Assembly: GCF_036421855.1 (NCBI RefSeq) | Contig: NZ_JAZGOK010000009.1 | Source: Georgenia_B sunbinii | Lineage (GTDB): Bacteria > Actinomycetota > Actinomycetes > Actinomycetales > Actinomycetaceae | DNA length: 64,000 nucleotides | Strand: one strand, 5' to 3' | Shown: piece after piece, positions 33,345 through 40,703 of the stretch | Position numbering within the stretch: the first letter of the stretch is position 1 | Layout: every line of letters begins with the position of its first letter | Notes under the pieces: generated by a model | What the model was told of the DNA's origin: nothing | Databases searched by the model: none | The model's input: the letters and a program-made list of their open reading frames with translations, nothing else | Translations under genes and position numbers: made by a program

Positions 33345-33688
33345 CCCGACCGGCCTTCGACGACATCATCCACGCCCCCAACCGCCTGCAGATATGCGCA
33401 ATGCTCGCGCCCGTCGACGCTCTGGATTTCGCCACCGTTCGTGAGTCGCTTTCGGTCAGCGACTCTGTCCTCAGCAAGCACGTCAGGGTCCTGACCGACG
33501 TCGGTTACCTGCACACGGCCAAGACCCGCCATGCCTCGCGCAGTCGTACCTGGCTCAGCCTCACCGATACCGGCCGGGCGGCCTTGCACTCACATCTGGC
33601 CGAGCTGCGTCGCATATCAGCGCTCGCCACCGTCCAAACGTCGACGAGTACGTTACCGGGAACCAATCGCGGGGGCGCTGCCCCGTAA
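33341..33688 (+). CDS. Winged-helix transcriptional regulator (ArsR/MarR-like, HTH_34 type)
   Basis: This encodes 115 residues: FDDIIHAPNRLQICAMLAPV, then VRESLSVSDSVLSKHVRVLT as the recognition helix, and a wing (TRHASRSRTWLSLTDTGRAA). The shape fits the small DNA-binding family often found beside multi-helix membrane proteins. The GTG start overlaps the membrane gene stop by 4 bp. It probably represses its own two-gene unit through the tandem repeats at 32817-32866. The inducing signal is unknown. Confidence 0.8.
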   Translation: MTRPAFDDIIHAPNRLQICAMLAPVDALDFATVRESLSVSDSVLSKHVRVLTDVGYLHTAKTRHASRSRTWLSLTDTGRAALHSHLAELRRISALATVQTSTSTLPGTNRGGAAP

Positions 33689-33800
33689 GCCGAACTCGCT
33701 GCGGCGCATACGTGCCCGGGAGCTTAGTTGCTGACGCCCCGGCAGGGAATGGCCTTGCGGCCCTCTACCCGACAGCCAATTTTCGTAATACGATCGAGCC

Positions 33801-34034
33801 ATGGTCGCTGACGAGCAGATCCAGAAGTGGGCAGACGAGGCTGAAGCTGGCTACGACGTCGAGAGCTTGAAGCGTCGCGGACGCGGTCGGCCTGGCCGTG
33901 GTGCTGAGCCGATGCAGGTCGTTGCTGTGCGCCTCACTGCCGAAGAGCTCGCGGCAGTGGACGAGTTGGCGAAGAGGGAGCACGTGTCACGCTCCGAGGC
34001 AATCCGCCGCGCTCTGGCTGCCTTCGCGGCGTGA
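33801..34034 (+). CDS. CopG/RHH-type antitoxin
   Basis: This encodes 77 residues. The C-terminal ribbon-helix-helix (MQVVAVRLTAEELAAVDELA, HVSRSEAIRRALAAFA) is clear, and an acidic N-terminus (DEQIQKWADEAEAGYD) may clamp the toxin. Upstream, TACGAT (33789-33794) ends 6 bases before the ATG, so this gene may be transcribed leaderless. The stop overlaps the next start by GTGA. It forms a pair with the SALKHG-type protein that follows. Confidence 0.75.
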   Translation: MVADEQIQKWADEAEAGYDVESLKRRGRGRPGRGAEPMQVVAVRLTAEELAAVDELAKREHVSRSEAIRRALAAFAA

Positions 34035-34273
34035 GGGTCCATGCCAGCGCACTGAAACACGGCATCTCGCCCGAGGATGCGGTCCACGCAGCCGACTGGT
34101 CCCAGTGGGTCGAGCCCCTCGAGGAGGATGACTGGCCGAACCGCGAACTGCGGCTTGGCTTTGACACGCACGCACGTTTGCTGGAGACCGTCGTGCTGGT
34201 CTTCGAGAACGGCGAGGAACTGGTTATCCACGCCATGCCTGCGAGGCGCAAGTATTGGGACCTGCTGCCATGA
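34031..34273 (+). CDS. Putative toxin of RHH-linked pair (SALKHG family)
   Basis: This encodes 80 residues with the family opening VHASALKHGISPEDAVHAAD, a central LGFDTHARLLETVVLVFENG and the ending ELVIHAMPARRKYWDLLP. The start GTG overlaps the antitoxin stop. Proteins of this kind are usually annotated simply as toxins paired with a CopG antitoxin. The layout, with a conserved His near the start and an IHAM(x)AR end, suggests a small nuclease-like fold similar to BrnT, but this is inference. A frameshifted relative lies at 42299-42543 in this window. Confidence 0.7.
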   Translation: MRVHASALKHGISPEDAVHAADWSQWVEPLEEDDWPNRELRLGFDTHARLLETVVLVFENGEELVIHAMPARRKYWDLLP

Positions 34274-34358
34274 GGGCACCCACGCTGGCTCCGGTTGGCG
34301 CACGTCCCGCCTGAATTCGCCGATCCCCTTGCGGGACTCCCGAAGGTGGGACGGCCGC

Positions 34359-35054
34359 TCAATGCTGCGGTGGGATGTGGAAGTCGATCGCGTTGTCGCG
34401 GCTCACGCCGTTCTCGTCCCCGACCGAGGCGATCGTGTACGGGTCTAGGTTGATCGTGTCTCCCGCGTAGAGGGGCATCGATCCGTCGAGATCGAGCACC
34501 GACGTGGCGTCCCCTCGCCGGATGGCGTTGATCCACTCCAGGTAGGGGTAGTGGTCGATGCAGAAGCGGGTGGCGATGGCCTGCATGGTGTCGCCGGGTG
34601 CTGCGACGTATGCGACCGGCTGGTCGTCCTCGTCGTAGGTCACCTCACCGGTGGCACCGGCGATCGGGCCGACGTCGCGCAGGCTGGAGTACCAGTACCC
34701 GTGGACGCGGTCCTCGGTGGCGTTGGTCCGCGGTTCCAGGCTGGGAAGTCCCTCGCAGCCATCCCCGCTTCGCTCGGGCACCGTCGCCTGGCCGTCGTCG
34801 ACGACGTAGTAGCCCTCGGTGCCCGGCTGTTCCGCCCCTGCGCCGGTGCCGGGGGACGGCCGGGTTGTGGCGGTCTGTGAGGGTTCGGGTGACCCGCTAG
34901 CGACAGTGTCCTCAGTGGCCGGCACCGATGTAGCCGTCGATGGCGGCTCCTCGGTCGAGCTGCACGCCGACACGGCCGTGATCACCAGGACCACGGCTGC
35001 CAGGCCACAAGCACGGCTCTGCGGGCGCCTCCGGGCCGCCGCTGTGTGTCTCAT
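34359..35054 (-). CDS. Lipoprotein with LysM-like domain
   Basis: This encodes 231 residues. A basic N-terminus and hydrophobic stretch end in the lipobox VSAC (Cys about 31), followed by a Ser/Thr/Pro-rich tether. The C-terminal segment (YVAAPGDTMQAIATRFCIDH, then YLEWINAIRR and LYAGDTINLDPYTI) follows the LysM pattern and would bind peptidoglycan or another glycan. Its start overlaps the stop of the preceding lipoprotein gene by ATGA, so the two are co-expressed. The middle (CEGLPSLEPRTNATEDRVHG) was not recognised. Confidence 0.7.
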   Translation of the reverse strand: MRHTAAARRRPQSRACGLAAVVLVITAVSACSSTEEPPSTATSVPATEDTVASGSPEPSQTATTRPSPGTGAGAEQPGTEGYYVVDDGQATVPERSGDGCEGLPSLEPRTNATEDRVHGYWYSSLRDVGPIAGATGEVTYDEDDQPVAYVAAPGDTMQAIATRFCIDHYPYLEWINAIRRGDATSVLDLDGSMPLYAGDTINLDPYTIASVGDENGVSRDNAIDFHIPPQH

Positions 35055-35554
35055 CCGCCGGTGAAGACGTTGATCGCGAGCGGAGCGCCGAGACCGTCAC
35101 AGACGGCGCCGAGATCGTCCATGGCGTCGTCCCACTCGGGGGAGCGCACACCGGTCGGCTCGTGACCTGCTCCGGATGGGACGGTTGGCGCGATCTCCTG
35201 GAGCTGGGCGATCGCAGTGTGCACGGCGCTGTCCCCAGCAGAGGGCAGGTGATCGAGCACGCGGGTTGCCAACTGGTGCCAACCCTCATGCTCTTGCGCT
35301 TCCATACGGCCGTCCGCGAGGCCGAGGTCGGCGTTCTCCACGATCGTCAACACATCACCGAAGGCGGTGCAGATGGCGGCGTCATCCAGAGCCTCGGGCA
35401 CTGGTGCGGCGGCCGAGGAGGGTGACTCGGTGGCGGTGCCGGCCTGCGGTGTCTCGGTCTGACCTGCATGAGCCTCGTCATCGGCACTGCAGCCACCCGC
35501 CACCACGGCGCCGAGCACTGCTGCCGATAGCACTGCCCACCGTCTCGCTCGCAT
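35051..35554 (-). CDS. Hypothetical lipoprotein
   Basis: This encodes 167 residues with lipobox VAGGC (Cys about 22). After a Thr/Ser/Ala-rich tether comes a helical domain of about 110 residues (DDAAICTAFGDVLTIVENAD, WHQLATRVLDHLPSAGDSAV) with two cysteines that may form a disulphide. I do not recognise the family. It is the first gene of a two-gene unit with the LysM-like lipoprotein. The region 35555-35913 on its upstream side has no gene that I can support. Confidence 0.65.
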   Translation of the reverse strand: MRARRWAVLSAAVLGAVVAGGCSADDEAHAGQTETPQAGTATESPSSAAAPVPEALDDAAICTAFGDVLTIVENADLGLADGRMEAQEHEGWHQLATRVLDHLPSAGDSAVHTAIAQLQEIAPTVPSGAGHEPTGVRSPEWDDAMDDLGAVCDGLGAPLAINVFTGG

Positions 35555-35913
35555 CTGTGCGCACTCCTGATGTCGACATCTGATGACTACAGACTATGGG
35601 CTTGTAGCCGCCCTGGAAGTGGGTTCTGTCGACGAAGTCGGGGGCTAAGGCAATCTCGGCCTCGCCCGTTCCAATGCTGTATGGCCGCGAGCACGAAGCT
35701 GGGATCGAGCGGTAGTTCCTCCCGCCTTCAAAGAGGGCGCCCCGAATCTCACGCCGCTCAGACTTTGCTGAACCGAGCGAGTGCCCTCTCGAGCGGCTCG
35801 AGCCTGGCGCGGTCTGCCGTGGCGAGAGGGGCTGGTGACAGTGACGGCCTTCGAGGACGCTGGCGCGACCGCCGCCCGAACAGGTCCGCTGCGGCCCCCG
35901 CTAGTGTGCTGAC

Positions 35914-36699
35914 ATGCGTTTGCTCGCGCGCTATGTGACCAGCGCACTCACCGCCGTAGGAGTGGTCGCTCTCGCCGGCTGCTCCTCGCCCGCGTCCCTG
36001 GGCAAGGAGTCCGCGAGGGACGCCATCGACTACCTGCTCGCACCGACGGTCTTCCACTCGCACGCCTGGGACGTTGTGCAGTTCTCCGAGCACGTCCAAG
36101 CAGCTACCGAGGGCACCGAGATCGTCATGCTCGGCGTTGAGGAGGTGGCAGCCGACCAGCAGGTGGCCGGCAAGGCGATCGGCTGGATCACCTTGGGCCT
36201 CACGGTCTCCGACAGGCGAGCACCGCGGGGGTACTGGGGCTCACCGGCCGAGCAGGACCCGGGCCCGCACTGCTTCCGGGTCGGGTTCAACAACTGGGGC
36301 GTGGATGACGTCCGCGGCGTGGACTGTCCGGGCGAGCTCGTGGCCGCGCCGGCACCGCCGTCTCAGCGTCCCAAGATGGCAGCTAACGCCGAGGAGGCCG
36401 TGCGGTCGGCGCTGACAACCCTGCCCGACGACCTGCCGCCAGAGGCGGACGTCGTCGCGGCGGTGACGGCGCTGCTGGAGCCGCACCCGAACGGCGTCAC
36501 GCCACTCGCAGAGGTCACGGCGAGCATCGAGGGCCGGGCGGTCGCCGTCGCCACGGGCGACGACGACGACTGCGTTCTCGTGGTGCGCTCCAGTAGCGGC
36601 GAGGTGCGCGACGTGCATGTGCCGCCGATCTACCTGAAGCCCGGCGAGCTCGGCTGCAGGGCCAGCACGGCGTTCGCAGATCTGCGGCCGCCGCACTGA
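35914..36699 (+). CDS. Hypothetical lipoprotein
   Basis: This encodes 261 residues with lipobox LAGC (Cys about 23). Two parts are separated by a Pro/Ala linker near residue 150. The first contains a Cys pair (PHCFRVGFNNWG, VDCPGEL) and the second another (DDDDCVLVVRSSSGE, GELGCRAS). The pairs could form disulphides outside the membrane. There is no recognised motif. It stands alone, with 359 bp before and about 400 bp after it. Its base composition is like its neighbours. Confidence 0.65.
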   Translation: MRLLARYVTSALTAVGVVALAGCSSPASLGKESARDAIDYLLAPTVFHSHAWDVVQFSEHVQAATEGTEIVMLGVEEVAADQQVAGKAIGWITLGLTVSDRRAPRGYWGSPAEQDPGPHCFRVGFNNWGVDDVRGVDCPGELVAAPAPPSQRPKMAANAEEAVRSALTTLPDDLPPEADVVAAVTALLEPHPNGVTPLAEVTASIEGRAVAVATGDDDDCVLVVRSSSGEVRDVHVPPIYLKPGELGCRASTAFADLRPPH

Positions 36700-36914
36700 C
36701 CACCTCCTCCGCACCCCCCGAGAGCTCGCCGCGAAAGCGGCAGGCACGGTCAGGAAACGGCGGCCCGCCACTCACCGGCAGGGGACTCGCGGCCAGCTTC
36801 CCCAGGCAACAGTGTGCCGACCGAAAGAGCCCGGACGTCGGTAGATCCGGACGTCCCGTAAGCCGAACCCTCACCGTGGCGGAGCACGGCACCGGGTCGG
36901 CCTGATCGCCGTCT

Positions 36915-36943
36915 GGGCGGGTGCAGTCCCGTGAGACCCGCCC
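36915..36943. terminator. Possible hairpin in gene-free stretch
   Basis: Eight-base arms (GGGCGGGT/ACCCGCCC) with a 13-nt loop lie in the 405-bp space between 36699 and 37105. It may end transcription from the lipoprotein gene, but the distance (216 bp) makes this weak. Nothing else is seen in this space. Confidence 0.3.
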
Positions 36944-37104
36944 GCGACTATGCCCGGTGAAGGGAGGCTGACTGGTGAGGAACTCTCGGCCCCAGGCGCC
37001 CGGCTGGACGCCGTCGGCCCGCGGTCGGGGTACCAGCGGCCCTACCGCATTCGTCTACACTCCTCCGGGCGGCAACGGGTGCCGTCCACCACTTGGAGGC
37101 AATG

Positions 37105-37959
37105 ATGCGCGCACAGATCCGAATCGCCGCGGTCGTTCTCGGCTTCGGTCTCGTGACGGCGGCGTGCTCCGACGCGCCCCAGGAGCCCGCGGAGCCCGAG
37201 CCGACCACTGCCGTCGACGCCACGACGGAGCCCACCGAGGACGACGCCGACGCGCACGATCACGGCGGACACACCGACCACGACGCCGAGGCGACCGCCC
37301 CGGTGGAGGGCCCGGTCGCCGCCAACGTCCTCGGCACCTCCACCGGCAGCTACGGGGAGCTGGGCGAGGGGCTCGGCAGTGCGACCAACACGCTGGTCGT
37401 CGAGGGCACCGCGACGATGGTCAAGAGCGAGTCCGGAACCGAGATCACCACGGAGGTGGAGGGCTTGCTCTCCGGTGAGCCTCACCCGGCTCACTTGCAC
37501 GACGGGTCCTGCACGGAGTTCGGCGGGCACTACATGAACGACCACTCCGGCCCGATGGCGCCCCCGAACGAGATTTGGCTGTCCTCCTCCGGTGACCCGG
37601 AAGGGCCCCTTGAGCCGAGCATGACCGGTTCGGCGACCGGCGCGGGCAGTGCGGACTGGGTGCCGCGTCAGCAGCCGCTGTCGATGATGATCCACGACTC
37701 GGAGTTCCCCGGCCTGCCGATCGCCTGCGCCGACTTCGCCGCCTATGACGCGCCGGCCACCCTCGTCCTCGAGGCCACGGCGGACGACGTCGAGACGGTC
37801 GAGTACTCGATCAATGACGGCGACTGGCTGGCCTACGACGGCGTCGTCGAGGTCGACGAGCCCGGGTCTTACACCGTCTCCTTCGCGGGCGTCGACGGCG
37901 CGGGCGAGCGGAGCGAACCGCAGGAGATCTCGTTCGAGGTCACCGGCGGCGCACTGTAG
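37105..37959 (+). CDS. Cu/Zn superoxide dismutase-like lipoprotein with extra beta domain
   Basis: This encodes 284 residues with lipobox TAAC. A His/Asp-rich segment (DADAHDHGGHTDHDAEA) may hold metal. The central domain has PAHLHDGSC, GGHYMNDHSG and LSMMIHDSEF, in the order of the SodC copper and zinc ligands (HxH, GGH, later IH). Some spacing differs from standard SodC, so activity is not certain. The C-terminal about 70 residues (VEYSINDGDWLAYDG, YTVSFAGVDGAGERSE) look like an OmpL47/FN3-type beta domain. GGAGG lies 5 bp before the second ATG (37105), preferred over the ATG at 37102. It would detoxify superoxide at the cell surface. Confidence 0.72.
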   Translation: MRAQIRIAAVVLGFGLVTAACSDAPQEPAEPEPTTAVDATTEPTEDDADAHDHGGHTDHDAEATAPVEGPVAANVLGTSTGSYGELGEGLGSATNTLVVEGTATMVKSESGTEITTEVEGLLSGEPHPAHLHDGSCTEFGGHYMNDHSGPMAPPNEIWLSSSGDPEGPLEPSMTGSATGAGSADWVPRQQPLSMMIHDSEFPGLPIACADFAAYDAPATLVLEATADDVETVEYSINDGDWLAYDGVVEVDEPGSYTVSFAGVDGAGERSEPQEISFEVTGGAL

Positions 37960-38113
37960 GGGGCGAGCGGGGGAGCCCGGCGAACGACAGTACCGACGCG
38001 CAAGCTCACGGTGATCGCGAGCGAATGGAGCAGTTGGAAGACGGCAATGGCACGCCGCGATCAGTCGAGGGTGCAAGGGACTCGCTCCACCCACCTACTT
38101 CTAAGATTGCGTC

Positions 38114-38581
38114 ATGACTCGGTACGGACCACTCAGCAGCAAGGTCGGCGTCCTCGTCATCGGCGACCTATTACGCCATCACGTTCGACTCACCCCCGGC
38201 GAACTGGTCCAGCACAACGGCGCGGTCGAGGTCGCCTCGTTCGATTGGGACGACGTCGAGAGCGCGATCTTGCGTTTGCCGAGTACCCGCTTCCGCTTTC
38301 CCGGCGCCGTTTCCACAATCGGCTTGGGGGCGCTCGCCGCGGTCCTCCTCGATGATCCCGGCGCCACTCCCGACGACGGTGGAATCGACATCGCGGTCGA
38401 TGGGGAAACTCACGGGCTCACTATCAGCCGTCATCATGTCGGCGGCTACTGGGTTCGCATCGTGACGCCCACACAAGAGTTATTGGATCGCCTCGTCTCC
38501 CGCCGTGCGGCCCGCGACTCCTTGACCCGGCCCGAGAAAGTCATCAAGTTTGTCGCGGAGGCCGCTCGCCGCAATCGATGA
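38114..38581 (+). CDS. Hypothetical protein
   Basis: This encodes 155 residues with no signal or membrane-spanning pattern apart from a short hydrophobic patch (VSTIGLGALAAVLL). It reads like a PH-fold or sensor-type small domain (LTPGELVQHNGAVEVASFDW, then GYWVRIVTPTQELLDRLV). TAAGAT (38102-38107) ends 6 bases before the ATG and there is no ribosome site, so a leaderless transcript is likely. I cannot name the family. Confidence 0.6.
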   Translation: MTRYGPLSSKVGVLVIGDLLRHHVRLTPGELVQHNGAVEVASFDWDDVESAILRLPSTRFRFPGAVSTIGLGALAAVLLDDPGATPDDGGIDIAVDGETHGLTISRHHVGGYWVRIVTPTQELLDRLVSRRAARDSLTRPEKVIKFVAEAARRNR

Positions 38582-38651
38582 CGCATCGTGATCGACGATC
38601 GCGAACGCGTCGCCGCAACGCCAGGGGGGCGGTGGCTCATTCTGCGGGCGG

Positions 38652-39272
38652 TCATGTGGTGGTGGTCCGCGCGGTGCGGCGCATCCGGCGCGCTACCTCC
38701 GCGCAGACGGCACCGACGGCGATCAGTGCGATGCCCATTGGCCAGGGCAGCTCAGCAACGACCTGATTCTCGAGGAAGCTGGTCGCCAACCCGCCAACGA
38801 GCCCGGCCGCCACGACTCCAGCAATCCCCAGCAGGGTCACCGCGCGAGTGCTCAGCTGGCCCCGGTGGTGGCGGATAATGTCCACCGCGATCATCGCCAG
38901 GACGGCGACGATGAGGACGACCAGGGGAGGTCCACTGAGCGTGAACGGGTCTTGATCGAGGGTGATCGGCCCCAGGAGGGCCAGGAAGCCGGTGGCCAAC
39001 GCTAGCGTGGCCGTGGCGCTGAGGGCGGTGGTGAGCCAGGGGCGGGTCCGGTCGGCCGCCATCCAATCTGCTGCAAAGGCAGCGACGTCGGTGCCGACAA
39101 CCTCATCCGCACGGCGCCCCGCGGTGCTTGCTTCCTGCAAGTGGCCGCGGAGCTCCTCGAGGCGGTCGCGCCGCTCGGGTCGCGGCACTCCGCCGCCTCG
39201 CCAGTACCGGTTGACCTGGCGCAGGACATCGTCGATCTGGCGCTCGTGGCCCGATGGGCGTGCGGTGCTCAT
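38652..39272 (-). CDS. Membrane protein paired with PadR regulator
   Basis: This encodes 206 residues. A cytoplasmic helical N-terminus (QIDDVLRQVNRYWRGGGV, RLEELRGHLQEA) is followed by four membrane helices (LALATGFLALLGPITL, LVVLIVAVLAMIAVDII, LLGIAGVVAAGLVGGLA, GIALIAVGAVCAEVA). The layout is that of DUF1700/DUF1129-type membrane proteins, which are commonly encoded directly after a PadR regulator. The start overlaps the PadR stop by ATGA. Function is unknown; a membrane-stress role is often suggested for such pairs. Confidence 0.75.
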   Translation of the reverse strand: MSTARPSGHERQIDDVLRQVNRYWRGGGVPRPERRDRLEELRGHLQEASTAGRRADEVVGTDVAAFAADWMAADRTRPWLTTALSATATLALATGFLALLGPITLDQDPFTLSGPPLVVLIVAVLAMIAVDIIRHHRGQLSTRAVTLLGIAGVVAAGLVGGLATSFLENQVVAELPWPMGIALIAVGAVCAEVARRMRRTARTTTT

Positions 39273-39631
39273 GGAGGTCCTTCCGGTTTCAGGTGCTGGC
39301 CCAAGACGGCCTCTACGCCGCCGGAGACCTGGGCCCAGATGGCAGCAGCGCTGTGCAGCTCTGTCCGGCCGGCGGAGGTAATGGCGTAGTACCGGCGCCG
39401 GGGCCCGCTGGCCGATGGGGCCAGATAGCTGTCCAGGTGTCCCTTGTGCTCCAGTCGCGACAGCAGCGGATAGATCGACCCGTCACGCACCAGGCCAAGA
39501 CCCGCCCCGCGCAGCGCGTCGGCGATCTCGTACCCATATCGGTCACGCTCGGCCACCAGGGCCAGGAGGCAGGCATCCAGGATCCCGCGCAACAGTCGCG
39601 AGCTCCTGTCACCACCGTCCCGCACCGCCAT
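39269..39631 (-). CDS. PadR family transcriptional regulator
   Basis: This encodes 120 residues with the PadR winged helix: GILDACLLALVAERDRYGYE, IADALRGAGLGLVRDGSIYP, LLSRLEHKGHLDSYL, GPRRRYYAITSAGRTEL. ATG at 39631 was chosen because AGGA lies 7 bp upstream; an ATG at 39658 would give nine more residues but has no ribosome site and sits inside the inverted repeat. PadR proteins repress themselves and a linked membrane gene; the candidate site is the repeat at 39643-39665. Confidence 0.85.
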   Translation of the reverse strand: MAVRDGGDRSSRLLRGILDACLLALVAERDRYGYEIADALRGAGLGLVRDGSIYPLLSRLEHKGHLDSYLAPSASGPRRRYYAITSAGRTELHSAAAIWAQVSGGVEAVLGQHLKPEGPP

Positions 39632-39642
39632 TGGGCTATCCT

Positions 39643-39665
39643 GCTGTACAGGACTCATGTACTGC
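39643..39665. promoter_or_regulatory. PadR operator candidate
   Basis: GCTGTACA and TGTACTGC are inverted (one mismatch) around a 7-nt centre, immediately upstream of the preferred PadR start. The spacing and the GTAC-type arms fit PadR-family sites. Confidence 0.5.
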
Positions 39666-39823
39666 AAGCGTTCGAGGTGTAGAGCAACTTCGCCGTGCTG
39701 ACGACTCCGTGTTGACGAGCTCGCCATCGCTCGAGAGGTCGGCGGCGGAATCGGGGCAAGCATCGCGGACGACGCGTTCCTCCTGCTCGCCGCACCCTGA
39801 GGTTCTACGGCTCGCCGCGCCGG

Positions 39824-40675
39824 TCAGCGGCGGAGCTTGCCCGTCGCGCGCTCCACCATCCGGGCGAGCTCGTGAGCAGGACGGCGCCGCAGCAGGCTGA
39901 AGGCGACGATCTGCAGGGGGAAGCAACCGCGGAAGGCCTCTGCTCGGGCGGCGGTCGCAGAGTCGACCACCTCGTGGAGTAGGTGCCAGCCGTGCCAGCT
40001 CAGCAAGCTCGCGACGTCCTCAGCCGGGTCCTCCTCGCTGGTGAGGTCCCAGTCCAGCAGTCCGCTGACCCGCCCGTCGGCCCACAGCACGTTGCTGCTG
40101 GCCAGGTCGCCATGGTTGACGACGACGTCGCCGATGGCCAGGCCTGCGAGGGCATCGATGCGGTGGCGGGCCTCGTCCCGGACGTCTGGTGGCAGCGCCG
40201 GGACGACCTGTTCGCGGAGGACGTGCTCCCAGTCTGGCCCGCCGCAGAACGACCTGGCGGGCGCCAGGTGCGGACGCAGTTCCGCTGGCGGCAGACTGTG
40301 GACCGCGTCGAGCAACGCCCGCAACTCTGCCGGGTCGCCGCTGCCCGGAGGATGTGCGCTACCCGACAGGCGTCGGGTGGGTGCCGCCACCAGTCCGCCG
40401 TCGTGGACGGCGTCGCCGATGCTGATGGGGACGGGGAACGGCAGCCGGGGGAGCGCATCGACAAGCCGCTGAGTACGCAGAACCGCGGGGGTGGTCCACG
40501 CGTCCCGCGCGACACGGACTGCCGCCGGCCCCGCCAGCACGACGATGCTGCTGGAGCCGGACTCGACCCACTCCCACTCGGCGGGAGCGGCTTGGACTCC
40601 GGCTTCTGCCAGTGTGGCCGCCACCAGTCCCTCGAGTACCCCGGCGCTGGGGCGGACGTAGTCGGTCTCCATCAT
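39824..40675 (-). CDS. Aminoglycoside phosphotransferase family (APH/CHK) protein
   Basis: This encodes 283 residues. The kinase-like fold shows the Brenner-type motif VVNHGDLASSNVLW (catalytic Asp) followed by GLLDWDLTSEEDPAEDVA (metal-binding Asp). The N-terminal lobe has VESGSSSIVVLAGPAAVRVA as the nucleotide strand. The start METDYV is preceded by AAGG. The family phosphorylates aminoglycosides, macrolides, choline or sugars; environmental members often have unknown small-molecule substrates, so resistance should not be assumed. It lies 28 bp downstream of the serpin gene and may share its transcript. Confidence 0.78.
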   Translation of the reverse strand: MMETDYVRPSAGVLEGLVAATLAEAGVQAAPAEWEWVESGSSSIVVLAGPAAVRVARDAWTTPAVLRTQRLVDALPRLPFPVPISIGDAVHDGGLVAAPTRRLSGSAHPPGSGDPAELRALLDAVHSLPPAELRPHLAPARSFCGGPDWEHVLREQVVPALPPDVRDEARHRIDALAGLAIGDVVVNHGDLASSNVLWADGRVSGLLDWDLTSEEDPAEDVASLLSWHGWHLLHEVVDSATAARAEAFRGCFPLQIVAFSLLRRRPAHELARMVERATGKLRR

Positions 40676-40703
40676 CACGACCTTACGCAGGGTCGATGGC
40701 GTG

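Noticed and set aside
33679..36870. The 14-bp string CCCGTAAGCCGAAC at about 33680 and 36855 as possible attachment repeats
   Set aside because: Several such 14-mers are expected by chance in 64 kb, and no integrase gene lies between or near them.
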